Shown piece by piece: positions 40,927 to 49,244 of a DNA stretch of 64,000 bases. The stretch is from Bosea sp. BIWAKO-01 (lineage in GTDB: Bacteria; Pseudomonadota; Alphaproteobacteria; Rhizobiales; Beijerinckiaceae). The translations under genes and the position numbers were made by a program. The number at the start of each line of letters is the position of its first letter. Positions within the stretch are counted from its first letter, which is position 1. The stretch is from positions 6,288,501 through 6,352,500 of the forward strand of contig NZ_BCQA01000001.1 in NCBI RefSeq assembly GCF_001748145.1, written 5' to 3'. Below the pieces are notes generated by a model, which made no database searches, was not told the DNA's origin, and saw only the letters and a list, made by a program, of their open reading frames with translations.

Positions 40927-41126
40927 GTTCCCGATCTCCGGGCGGACGCTGGCGACATCGCGCGCCGTCTGCGCATAGGGAGACGTCCGCTTCGACCCGG
41001 CACTCCCCGCCCGACGATGAAGCGCCCTCACGCGGAGGGGCTTCACCTCCCGGTCTTAGTTGCGCCAAGAGCCGATGTCAGAAGCGCCCGATTGCACCGG
41101 CTGCACGGATTGGGGGCTGACCAAAG

Positions 41127-43199
41127 GTGGCGAACGGATGTGACCGGCGCGAGCCGGTTGTCGACGCGCTGGCGACGAACGCGCAGGAGCTGGATTTTCG
41201 CCGCACCTCCGAGGATCGAGAGGGCGAGACCACGGCGCGTGGGCCGGCCTCTCAAACCAGCGATGACGCGTCCAGCCAGCCCGGGAAGGCCCGGAGCGCG
41301 GGCGGCGGCTCGTTCTTACGCAAGATGGTTTATGCCGGGCTCGTGCTCTGCCTGAGCGGCGTCATCGCCTTGGGCGGCGGCGTCGCCTATTACGCCTCGC
41401 AGCTGCCTCCGCTCCATCAGCTCACGGTGCCCAAACGCCCCCCGAACATCGCCATCCTGGCGAGCGACGGCTCGCCTCTCGCCAATCGCGGCGAGACTGG
41501 CGGCCGCGAGGTCTCACTGGGGGAGTTGCCGCCCTTCCTGCCCAGGGCTTTCGTCGCCATCGAGGACCGGCGCTTCTACGACCATTGGGGCATCGACCTG
41601 ATGGGCCTTCTCCGCGCGGCCTACCGCAATCTGGCCCATGACGGAGGCCTGCAGGGCGGCTCGACCCTGACGCAGCAGCTCGCCAAGAACCTGTTCCTGA
41701 CCCAGGAGCGCACGGTCTCGCGCAAGATCCAGGAAGCGATCCTGTCTCTCTGGCTGGAGCGCAGCTACAGCAAGGACCAGATTCTCGAACTCTATCTCAA
41801 CCGGGTCTATTTCGGCGCCGGGGCCTATGGTGTCGAGGCCGCGGCCCAGCGCTATTTCGGCAAGTCGGCCCGCAACGTGTCGCTGTCGGAAGCCGCCCTG
41901 CTGGCTGGCCTCGTCCAGTCCCCGTCGCGCCTGGCCCCCAACCGCAACCGCGAGGCCGCGCAGGCCCGCGCCGAACGCGTGATTTCGGCGATGAAGGAGC
42001 TCGGCTTCATCACGCCCGACATGGCCAGGACGGCTCTTGGCGCACCGGCCGAGATCGCGCGTCCCAAAGCGGCCGGCTCCGCCAATTATGCCGCCGACTA
42101 CGTCATGGAAGCGCTCGACGACACCGTCGGCGCCATCGACTCCGACGTCGTGGTCTCGACCACCCTCGAGCCATCCCTGCAGGCGGCGGCCGAGCGGGTG
42201 CTCGTGAACGAACTCGACGCCAAGGGCCAGAAATTCAATGTCAGCCAGGGCGCCTTCGTGGCGATGCGGCCGGACGGGGCCGTGACGGCGCTCGTGGGTG
42301 GCCGCGACTACGCGACGAGCCAGTTCAACCGGGCGACCTCCGCCCGGCGCCAGCCAGGCTCGGCCTTCAAGCCCTTCGTCTATCTGACGGCGCTCGAGCG
42401 GGGGCTTCGCCCCGACACCGTGCGCACGGATTCGCCGGTCAACATCAACGGCTGGAAGCCCGAGAACTACGACCGGGGCTATCGCGGGCCGATCAGCCTG
42501 CGCAATGCTCTCGCACTCTCCCTCAACACGGTGGCAGTGAAACTCACCATGGAGGTCGGCCCTCAAGCCGTCGTGCAAACGGCACAGCGCCTCGGCATCA
42601 CCTCGCCGCTCCAGGCCGACCCCACGATCGCGCTCGGAACCTCCGAAGTCACGCCGCTCGAGCTCGTGGGCGCCTATGCCAGCTTCGCCAACGGGGGCGT
42701 CGGGGTTGCGCCCTACGTGATCACCGAGGTGAAGGCTGCGGATGGCAGGCCGATCTTCACCCGCGCGGCGCCGGACGATGCGGGCCAGATCATCGATCCC
42801 GCCACCGATGCGATGATGAACGCGATGATGCACAACGTCTTCGTCATCGGCACGGCCCAAAGGGCGCGAATGCCCGGCTGGCCCATGGCCGGCAAGAGCG
42901 GCACCACCAACGACTACAAGGACGCCTGGTTCGTGGGCTTCACCGGCAATCTGGTTGCCGGCGTCTGGCTCGGTAACGACGACAGCACACCCACCAAGGG
43001 CGTATCCGGCGGCAACCTGCCGACCGATATCTGGCACAATTTCATGAAGATCGCCCTCAAGGACCAGAAGCCGGTCGGCCTGGCGGGCGTGGCCGGCGCC
43101 GGACAGGATCCGCGCTACGCCAATGAAAGCGGCAGGGGCCAACCCCGCCAGCGCACCAAGCGCCAGAAGAATTTCTTCGAGAGGCTGTTCGGGCTCTGA
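41127..43199 (+). CDS. Penicillin-binding protein 1A-type transglycosylase/transpeptidase
   Basis: A 690-residue class A PBP. It has a hydrophilic cytoplasmic N-terminus of about 65 residues and one membrane span (about 68-90). The GT51 transglycosylase domain has catalytic Glu146 in AIEDRRFYDHWG, then GGSTLTQQLAKNLFL. The transpeptidase domain has Ser412-x-x-Lys415 (GSAFKPF), Ser465-Leu-Asn467 (SLNT) and KSGTT (from Lys590). The tail is short and basic (RTKRQKNFFERLFGL). It polymerises and cross-links peptidoglycan at the outer face of the inner membrane. The start is GTG at 41127, the first possible codon after an upstream stop; a later start is possible. Repeat A follows the stop and may terminate it. 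Confidence 0.93.
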   Translation: MANGCDRREPVVDALATNAQELDFRRTSEDREGETTARGPASQTSDDASSQPGKARSAGGGSFLRKMVYAGLVLCLSGVIALGGGVAYYASQLPPLHQLTVPKRPPNIAILASDGSPLANRGETGGREVSLGELPPFLPRAFVAIEDRRFYDHWGIDLMGLLRAAYRNLAHDGGLQGGSTLTQQLAKNLFLTQERTVSRKIQEAILSLWLERSYSKDQILELYLNRVYFGAGAYGVEAAAQRYFGKSARNVSLSEAALLAGLVQSPSRLAPNRNREAAQARAERVISAMKELGFITPDMARTALGAPAEIARPKAAGSANYAADYVMEALDDTVGAIDSDVVVSTTLEPSLQAAAERVLVNELDAKGQKFNVSQGAFVAMRPDGAVTALVGGRDYATSQFNRATSARRQPGSAFKPFVYLTALERGLRPDTVRTDSPVNINGWKPENYDRGYRGPISLRNALALSLNTVAVKLTMEVGPQAVVQTAQRLGITSPLQADPTIALGTSEVTPLELVGAYASFANGGVGVAPYVITEVKAADGRPIFTRAAPDDAGQIIDPATDAMMNAMMHNVFVIGTAQRARMPGWPMAGKSGTTNDYKDAWFVGFTGNLVAGVWLGNDDSTPTKGVSGGNLPTDIWHNFMKIALKDQKPVGLAGVAGAGQDPRYANESGRGQPRQRTKRQKNFFERLFGL

Positions 43200-43220
43200 A
43201 ATCCTGTCACTCGGCCGATT

Positions 43221-43322
43221 GCATCGGCCCGAAAAGTGGGTTGCGGTTTTCGGGGCAAAGCCGATGCGGACACAAAGGGTTAGATCATCGGGCCGGATAG
43301 GATTTCAGATCCGATGATCTAA
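43221..43322 (+). repeat. Palindromic intergenic repeat, family A (best copy, two hairpins)
   Basis: The first hairpin has perfect outer arms GCATCGGC/GCCGATGC enclosing perfect inner arms CCGAAAA/TTTTCGG. The second is a perfect 12-bp inverted repeat (TTAGATCATCGG at 43280-43291, CCGATGATCTAA at 43311-43322). It starts 22 bp after the PBP stop. An inverted near-identical copy is at 11461-11562 and a degenerate one at 5697-5765. Confidence 0.8.
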
Positions 43323-43397
43323 AGCCGCACGGACACCCGCGGCGGCCTCGAGAATGGATGATGTTCTGAGCTCGCGGCGGATGCTAGGCATGCAAAC

Positions 43398-44276
43398 ATG
43401 CTCCGGTCGATCCAACAGCTTCGGGACAGCTCCTCGGTGGGCGCGCGGCTTGCCGACGGCGAAGAGCAATTGACGCTGATGGGCGGTGGCTCCGAATACC
43501 GCATGCCGTGGCATTGGCACGACTGCCTGATGATATTCCTGCCGCATATCGGAGCGGTCGATTTTCGCGACGAGACCAGACGATCCGGCGCCTGGCTGAG
43601 CGAGGACCGTTTCGTGGTGGTTCCGCCGGGCCTCGCGCACCAGACCGCGGCAGCCCGGCCGGTCCATCGCCATGTGGCGATCTACGCCGCAGATGGACAG
43701 CTGGCGAAGATCGAGGCCCGCATCGGCTCGTTGAATCGTGTGCGCGGCAAGCTCGGGCGAACCGGCTTTTTCGCGATGACGCCCGAGATCCGATCGCTTC
43801 GCGGGCTGTGCCAGGGTGGAGACGCCGACGACACCGTTGCGCAGGTCACGCGCAGCCACCTCGCTGCGGCATTGCTGATCAATTGCCTCGCGCAGATCGA
43901 GCGAAGCGACGAACTGCCCGGGGCGCGCCCGGAGGGGCATGGCGAGATGCTCGTTTCGGAGATCAGGTCGTTCATCAGCCAGAACGCCAGCCAGGACCTG
44001 CCGCTCGACCTCATCGCCGACAGGTTTGGCTTGTCCAGACGCCATGCAACCCGCTTGTTCCGCGACAAGACAGGCTTCTCGATCGCCGCCTTCCAGGACC
44101 ATGTGCGGATCAGGCAGGCGCAGGAGCTGCTGCTTGCGACCACGCTTCCGATTGGCGAGATCGCCTGGCGCGTCGGCTTCGAATCCGGCTCCGCCCTCGC
44201 GCGGGCGATGAAGCGCCTGACCGGTCTGACGCCGACGACAGCACGGCGAGACTTGGCCCGATCCGACAAACCATGA
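43398..44276 (+). CDS. AraC family transcriptional regulator
   Basis: A 292-residue regulator. The N-terminal cupin-like half has the ligand-pocket pattern MPWHWHDCLMIFLPHIGAVDF and RFVVVPPGLAHQT. The C-terminal half (about 185-285) has the two helix-turn-helix motifs of AraC/XylS (LPLDLIADRFGLSRRHATRLFRDKTGFS and LPIGEIAWRVGFESGSALARAMKRLTG). It sits 202 bp upstream of the PhzF gene on the same strand and may control it. The ligand is unknown. Confidence 0.93.
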   Translation: MLRSIQQLRDSSSVGARLADGEEQLTLMGGGSEYRMPWHWHDCLMIFLPHIGAVDFRDETRRSGAWLSEDRFVVVPPGLAHQTAAARPVHRHVAIYAADGQLAKIEARIGSLNRVRGKLGRTGFFAMTPEIRSLRGLCQGGDADDTVAQVTRSHLAAALLINCLAQIERSDELPGARPEGHGEMLVSEIRSFISQNASQDLPLDLIADRFGLSRRHATRLFRDKTGFSIAAFQDHVRIRQAQELLLATTLPIGEIAWRVGFESGSALARAMKRLTGLTPTTARRDLARSDKP

Positions 44277-44353
44277 GGCCCGCTCGGTCGCGCAAGGAGC
44301 CGCCCCGCCCCTTATCCTGGTGGGATGCTTCAAGAGCCAGGCGAGGACATGCG

Positions 44354-44464
44354 ATGCAGGGCGCTCAACCAAAAGACTTCGTCATCCGTTCGGATCTGAC
44401 GAAGACGTCTCCGATCGGCTCCGGGACTACCGCCATCGGCGCCGTCGCGCCGTCCATGACGTGA
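44354..44464 (+). CDS. Possible 36-residue ORF or gene remnant before the PhzF gene
   Basis: MQGAQPKDFVIRSDLTKTSP... runs 36 codons with G+C-rich third positions. GAGGA lies 6-10 nt before the ATG, and it ends 14 bp before the PhzF start. It could be a leader-like small gene or the 5' piece of a larger lost gene. No family recognised. Confidence 0.25.
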   Translation: MQGAQPKDFVIRSDLTKTSPIGSGTTAIGAVAPSMT

Positions 44465-44478
44465 TCCGGGCTACGACG

Positions 44479-45381
44479 ATGAACGACATCAGGCTCGTCA
44501 ATGTCTTCACCCATAGGGGCCGCGGCGGGAATCCTTGCCCGATCGCGATCGACGCGTCGGGATGGCCCGACGACGGAATGCAGGCGGTGGCCGAGCGCTT
44601 CGGCCACGAATCCGGCTTCGTCCTGCCGGGGTCCAGCGCCGATTTCGATTATGCCTTCCGCTTCTGGGTGCCGCGCCACGAGATGGAAATGTGCGGGCAC
44701 GCCACGATCGGTGCGCTTTGGTGCCTGGCCAAGGCTGGCAGGCTCCGTGCCGATCAGTTGCGCATCGAGACGCGCAGCGGACCGGTGACCGGCTATGTCG
44801 ATCTGACGGATCCCGATGACCCATCGGTCGAGATCAGCCAGCCCGCCGGCAAGGTCGTCGACCTGACAGCGGCCGAGGAAGAGGAGGTTCTGGCGACCCT
44901 CAACCTCTCGCGCCGTGATCTCCTCGACCTTCCCATCCAGAACGCGGTGACATCGCGCGTCAAGACGCTCATTCCGATGAAGAGCACCGCGCTTCTGAAT
45001 GGCCTGTCGTCGAACATGAGGCGGACGGAAGACTGCTGCGCGCGCATCGGCTCCACGGGCCTGTATCCCTACGCGGTCGAGGATCGCGGCGCGCAGCGTT
45101 TCGAGGCGCGGCAATTCCCGAAATCCTCAGGCTATCCCGAGGATGCGGCAACCGGCATCGCGGCCGCGGCCCTGGCCTTCGGCTTGCTCAGGAACGGGCT
45201 GGTGGGCCGCGACAGCCAGCGCATCACCGTTTTCCAGGGAAGGGCCATGGGTTCCCTGTCCGAGATCGGCGTGCGCCTGGGATTTGCCGATGACAGGCCG
45301 GTCGGCTGTCTTCTCGGAGGCTCCGTCAAGCCAGTGGAACCGCACGCATTGCATCAGGGCAGCGAGCGCCTTCCCGTCTAG
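44479..45381 (+). CDS. PhzF family epimerase/isomerase-like protein
   Basis: A 300-residue member of the PhzF/diaminopimelate-epimerase-like fold. It has DIRLVNVFTHRGRGGNPCPIAI, with the GNP motif of the first half. FWVPRHEMEMCGHATIGALWCL is the family hallmark, and RQFPKSSGYPEDAATGIAAAALAFGLL holds the C-terminal EDAATG motif. The acidic residue normally in the active site next to GNP is not obvious here. It probably acts as an isomerase on a small acid; the substrate is unknown. The open frame extends to 44320, but the ATG at 44479 starts the fold. The AraC gene lies upstream. Confidence 0.9.
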   Translation: MNDIRLVNVFTHRGRGGNPCPIAIDASGWPDDGMQAVAERFGHESGFVLPGSSADFDYAFRFWVPRHEMEMCGHATIGALWCLAKAGRLRADQLRIETRSGPVTGYVDLTDPDDPSVEISQPAGKVVDLTAAEEEEVLATLNLSRRDLLDLPIQNAVTSRVKTLIPMKSTALLNGLSSNMRRTEDCCARIGSTGLYPYAVEDRGAQRFEARQFPKSSGYPEDAATGIAAAALAFGLLRNGLVGRDSQRITVFQGRAMGSLSEIGVRLGFADDRPVGCLLGGSVKPVEPHALHQGSERLPV

Positions 45382-45496
45382 AGGTTTCGCGCTGCTTCTC
45401 CTCGCCGAGCCGCCCTATCGCGAGCTCGACCAGCCCTGCCCGGTCGCCGGCCTCGAACGCTGCGATCATCGCCCCATGCGGCGCAGGCCTGCGCCG
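45377..45496 (-). pseudogene. Possible GntR-type (FCD) regulator C-terminal remnant
   Basis: On the minus strand, PHGAMIAAFEAGDRAGLVELAIGRLGEEKQRE resembles the last helices of FCD-domain regulators (H-x-x-x-I-x-A-x-x-A-G-D). Nothing upstream in the frame continues the domain; repeat B lies there instead. It overlaps the PhzF stop by a few bases. This is a weak, pattern-based assignment. Confidence 0.3.
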
Positions 45497-45523
45497 GATG
45501 GCTCGGGTCTGCTGCCGTGATCG

Positions 45524-45586
45524 ATCGGTCGCGATTGGCGCGAAATGGCAAGACGGGCAGGCTGCCCATGCGCGAAATGCCCGCAA
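45524..45586 (-). repeat. Interspersed intergenic repeat, family B, copy 2 (inverted)
   Basis: The reverse complement matches 7100-7160 at roughly 57 of 61 positions, including an uninterrupted core from GCCTGCCCGTC to CAATCGCGACCG. It lies upstream of the second MscS-type gene, whose open frame runs through it; this is a reason to place that gene's start further downstream. Confidence 0.65.
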
Positions 45587-45755
45587 CGGATTCGGCGGCC
45601 GTTTCGTCCGCGATTGCGCGCCGCGAAGGCCGCAGCCTTATCCCGCCAGCATCGGGACGCCCCTCCTCTGCAAGGCGTCCAGAACATCCGCCATGCTGGA
45701 CAATTGTCTGGCGTGGACGGACTGGTGTCGTCGACTTCCACGCGAGACTGAGACC

Positions 45756-47558
45756 ATGGCTGCTGATTCCAGGACCGACGAGCTCGAGGCTGCATCGGGG
45801 ATGCTCCATCGGTTCTCCCAGCTGATCGAGGACGGCCTGACGGCAAGGCTGTCAGGCTGGTTCTCGTCCGGTGGTGCGTGGCACGATTTCATCCGGGGGC
45901 TCGAAGCCGCTGGCTACAATCCAGCGCTGCTGGCTCTCGGCATTGCCGCGGTTTGCCTGATTGCCGGTGCCGCAACGGCAGTGCTTGCCAGCCTGATCAT
46001 CGGCAAAGCGAAGGCCAGGCCGCTTCTGTCCGGGGCCGCCTGGTTCGCGGCCGCCTTGCTGGTGGTGCTGGCGGCCTGGGTCCTGCTCCTGGGTCTCGTC
46101 ACCGATACGGTGCTCCGCCGCGCCTTGCTGAACTGCATCGTGATTGCGGCCGTGGCGACAATGATCTGTTTCCCGCTGGCCACTGGTCGCAGGTCGATCT
46201 TCTGGCCTTGGCGACGCGATCTCGCGGTCGCCATCGGCATCGCGGCCGGCGGTCTGGTGGTCCTTGCCTGCCTGCGCATATGGAGTGCGGCTGATCCGCT
46301 ACGCGATCTCTTCGCGACATTCGCGGTGTCCTTGCCGTTCACCATTCTGGTCGCGGCCGCGTATCTTCGTCATCGCCGGCTGGTGACGAGGGTTCTGTCC
46401 TTCGGCAGCAGCGCAGGGTCGCTCCGCCGGAGGCTCGCCGCACTCTGGCCCGGGCTGGTGGTGGCGGTCGTCATCGCCGCCTTCCTCTTCATCCAACTGG
46501 ACCTGACGATCGGACGGCCGACGCGGGGCGGATTGTTGCTGCTTTCGCTTCTTCTCGTTCTCGCCGGACCTCATCTCGACGTCGCCATCGAAAGACGCGG
46601 CCGGCAGGCGGTTCGATCGCAGGGCGGCGAACTGAGCGGCGCGCTGTGGCGCACCTTCCGCATCGTGGTCGCCGCATCGATTCTCGCGGTCCTGGCCACG
46701 CTCTGGCTCCTGCCCATCCTGGACGTCGTCGGCGTTCCACGGGGCACTGTCCTGCTGAAAGCTGGCGAGATCCTGATGCTCGTGCTGGTCATCGCCTTCT
46801 GCTGGAACTGGGTGGCCATCATGGCCGCGCGCATCAGACCTCAAACGCCGGGCGATCCGCAGGTCCCCACCGCCATGATCGGCACGCGGCTGACCACCGT
46901 CGGCCCATTGCTCGTGGGCCTCACCAAGGCCGCGCTTCTGACGCTGGGGGCTCTGACCGTCCTGGTCATGCTCGGCATCAATGTCTGGCCGCTGATCACC
47001 GGCCTCTCGATCTTCGGCCTGGCGATCGGGCTGGGCTCCCAGACCCTGGTCAAGGATGTGGTGGCCGGTCTGTTCTTCCTCGTCGATGATGCCTTCCGCA
47101 TGGGCGAATATATCGAGACCTCGGGAGCCAAGGGCACCGTCGAGAGGATTTCGTTGCGATCGGTCTCCTTGAGGCATCCGCGTGGCCCGGTTGCCACAAT
47201 CCCCTTCGGGCAGATCGGGAAAATCCAGAATTTCAGCCGCGAATGGGTCATCGAGAAGATGATGTTCCGGGTTGCCCTGGACACCGATGTCGAAGCGGTG
47301 CGCAAACTGTTCAAGAAGATCGGGCAGGAGATCGAAGCGGATCCGGAGCTGAACCCCGATCTGCTCGAGCCGTTCAAGAGCCAGGGCATTGCCGCGCTCG
47401 AGGAAGGCACTCTGGTGATCCGCGCCAAATACAAGGCCCGGGCCGGGCGTCAGTTCCAGATCCGCAAGGCGATCCTGTCCAAGGTGCGGATCATGATGGC
47501 GGAGAACGGCATCAAACTGGTGCCCAAGCCCCTTCATGTCCCGCAGATGGATGGGTGA
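45756..47558 (+). CDS. MscS-family mechanosensitive channel
   Basis: A 600-residue inner-membrane channel. It has a short amphipathic N-terminus and about ten hydrophobic spans, then the pore core LSIFGLAIGLGSQTLVKDVVAGLFFLVDDAFRMGEYIETSG and the beta domain (ATIPFGQIGKIQNFSREWVIEKMMF). The C-terminal alpha/beta region ends KLVPKPLHVPQMDG. The pore and beta domains align closely with those of the protein at 37228-39372, but the signal peptide and periplasmic domain of that protein are absent. The frame is open from 45498; the ATG codons at 45693 and 45756 are both possible, and the upstream DNA is repeat B. Confidence 0.9.
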   Translation: MAADSRTDELEAASGMLHRFSQLIEDGLTARLSGWFSSGGAWHDFIRGLEAAGYNPALLALGIAAVCLIAGAATAVLASLIIGKAKARPLLSGAAWFAAALLVVLAAWVLLLGLVTDTVLRRALLNCIVIAAVATMICFPLATGRRSIFWPWRRDLAVAIGIAAGGLVVLACLRIWSAADPLRDLFATFAVSLPFTILVAAAYLRHRRLVTRVLSFGSSAGSLRRRLAALWPGLVVAVVIAAFLFIQLDLTIGRPTRGGLLLLSLLLVLAGPHLDVAIERRGRQAVRSQGGELSGALWRTFRIVVAASILAVLATLWLLPILDVVGVPRGTVLLKAGEILMLVLVIAFCWNWVAIMAARIRPQTPGDPQVPTAMIGTRLTTVGPLLVGLTKAALLTLGALTVLVMLGINVWPLITGLSIFGLAIGLGSQTLVKDVVAGLFFLVDDAFRMGEYIETSGAKGTVERISLRSVSLRHPRGPVATIPFGQIGKIQNFSREWVIEKMMFRVALDTDVEAVRKLFKKIGQEIEADPELNPDLLEPFKSQGIAALEEGTLVIRAKYKARAGRQFQIRKAILSKVRIMMAENGIKLVPKPLHVPQMDG

Positions 47559-47636
47559 GCCCGGCAGTCTGGCTGCGTTCACCTTGCATCGCGGCCTTGC
47601 GGCCACAACAACGGGTCCAGGCCGAAGCCCGGTCGC

Positions 47637-47720
47637 TCATCTGCGACGGGGCGCGAGGGCGACCCAGCAGGTCAGCGTATAGACAACCGATCCCACGGCG
47701 ACCATCGCGATCTCAGCCAT
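47637..47720 (-). CDS. Candidate 27-residue membrane microprotein
   Basis: MAEIAMVAVGSVVYTLTCWV plus ALAPRRR is one hydrophobic helix with an acidic start and a positive C-terminal cap, as expected for a single-span small protein. GGAG lies 7 nt before the ATG. It lies alone between the MscS-type gene and repeat B, convergent with the former. No family known. Confidence 0.4.
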   Translation of the reverse strand: MAEIAMVAVGSVVYTLTCWVALAPRRR

Positions 47721-47863
47721 ATCGCGCTCCATCGATCCTGCGGCCCGTCAGGCAACCAGACACCGGGCGAAGCTCGGGCGGGGCTTTGACCTGTCGGCAC
47801 GGCCTGATGGTCGAAGCCTTCATCCCATCGATCGCTGTCCGATCAGCAGACGAAACCTGTCGG

Positions 47864-47925
47864 GATCATTTCGCGCATTGCCCGGTCGCCCGGTCTTGCC
47901 TTTTGGCGCCAATCGCGTCGGCATT
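47864..47925 (+). repeat. Interspersed intergenic repeat, family B, copy 3 (diverged)
   Basis: CATTTCGCGCATTGCC... to GCGCCAATCGCG follows the other two copies with more substitutions (CTTGCCTTTTGGCGCC against CTTGCCATTTCGCGCC). Confidence 0.5.
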
Positions 47926-48257
47926 CCTCCGATCCAGTAGGGGAAGGCACCGACGCTGACATGGCCAGGAAGCGCAGCGGCACGGCCTTGCCATTCGCAC
48001 CTGGTTTGGGTTGGGGCTGTGAGGTCGTCGTTGTCATCCAACCCTGAGTGGATGCCCTTGGACGCCTGCCCGGAACAGGGACGCGCGAGCAAACAGGGCA
48101 AAGCCGACGAAGCACCGCCGCAGGACAACCTGCTCCGTGGCTACGCATTGGGTCGCACGGATCGATATGGGCCGAGCCATGCGGGCGCTCGGCTGCTGGT
48201 TTGCTCAGAATCCCGTGTGAAAGGGAGCACCTCTCGACGACGCGAAGGTCGTCCCCT
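47926..48257. other. Intergenic stretch without a recognisable gene
   Basis: Only overlapping open frames with no ribosome site or family resemblance. The sequence continues the style of the DNA that encodes the C-terminal tail of the response regulator. Confidence 0.4.
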
Positions 48258-49037
48258 TCAAGGGCGAGCCGGAGCTTGTGCCGGCGAGGTTTGCGAAGCG
48301 TTGGCTTCGCGCCGAACGTGTTGACCCCTCCCCTCGGTGAAGTGATGTGCGGTCGGGCCCGGCGAGAGGGGACCAGGGCCAACGCCGGCAGTGTTTTCCG
48401 TCCGATTCAGCTTTTGCGCAGCGATCACCACTTCCAGTCGGCTGCGTGCGTTGAGCTTGGCCATCAGGTTGGTCATGTAACCCTTGACGGTCTTGGTGGT
48501 GAGAGAGAGCTCATCTGCGATCTCCCTGTTCTTTTTCCCGAGAAGCAGGAGTTTGACGATCTGATCCTCGCGGACGCTCAGCTTGTTGCGGGCCGCCATC
48601 TGTCGTTGCAGAGTTTTCGCCTGCAAGGTGCCGATCACCTTGGTTGCGAAGGCGGCCGTCACAAAGACATCGCCGCGCTGCGCCGCCTGAAGGGCGAGTA
48701 AGAGCTCTTCTCCGGGGCTGCCTTTCAGGACATAGCCTTTGGCACCGGCATCTAGTGCCCGGAGCACATCATCCGGGCTCGTCGAGGCGGTAAATACGAT
48801 GATCTTCATCTCAGGAGCGATCTTCAGCGCGTCCGAAACCGCCTGAAACACGTCTCCCGGCATGCCGAGATCGACGATCATGTGATTGGGCTGATGTGTC
48901 CTCGCGATCGACACGATGTCACTCGCGTCACTGCCTGTCGCCGCGAGTGTGAAGCCGCCCCACGCTTTCATCAGTGTAGCGACCCCGTCCCGCTGCAGCG
49001 GGTGATCATCGACGATCGCCAACGAACGATCCCACAT
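48258..49037 (-). CDS. NarL/FixJ-type response regulator
   Basis: A 259-residue two-component regulator. The receiver domain (1-120) has the acidic pair IVDDH, the phospho-acceptor Asp in IVDLGMPG, Thr in VFTAST and Lys in YVLKG. A LuxR-type HTH follows (KLSVREDQIVKLLLLGKKNREIADELSLTTKTVKGYMTNLMAKLNARSRLEVV). NarL proteins usually stop soon after this. Here about 50 further Pro/His/Arg-rich residues read into sequence that looks intergenic, as if the original stop was lost. No partner kinase is near. The ATG at 49037 follows GAGGGGAAG. It is the gene after the HlyD gene on the same strand, with its own upstream region containing an inverted repeat. Confidence 0.88.
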   Translation of the reverse strand: MWDRSLAIVDDHPLQRDGVATLMKAWGGFTLAATGSDASDIVSIARTHQPNHMIVDLGMPGDVFQAVSDALKIAPEMKIIVFTASTSPDDVLRALDAGAKGYVLKGSPGEELLLALQAAQRGDVFVTAAFATKVIGTLQAKTLQRQMAARNKLSVREDQIVKLLLLGKKNREIADELSLTTKTVKGYMTNLMAKLNARSRLEVVIAAQKLNRTENTAGVGPGPLSPGPTAHHFTEGRGQHVRREANASQTSPAQAPARP

Positions 49038-49098
49038 GATCTTCCCCTCTATACGTAATCGCACCAGGTCGAATCTAAGTATCGCGCGGATACGATCT

Positions 49099-49133
49099 TT
49101 TCACAATCATATATTCTCGCTAAATTTGTGAAA
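49099..49133. promoter_or_regulatory. Inverted repeat upstream of the response regulator gene
   Basis: TTTCACAA (49099-49106) and TTGTGAAA (49126-49133) are perfect inverse complements 19 bp apart. They sit in A+T-rich DNA 60-95 bp before the ATG at 49037, the right place for a regulator or autoregulation site. Confidence 0.4.
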
Positions 49134-49244
49134 GTCAGTGTAATTATCAAACTTAATGAAACATCCAGGAACTGAAAGAAAGATCTTTTCGTAGCCAACC
49201 ATTGTCGTTCTCTTCCGCAAGCCCGACCTAACGTGGCCGCAACC

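Noticed and set aside
45498..45755. Start of the second MscS gene at 45498
   Set aside because: The first 86 codons run through repeat B and lack coding character.
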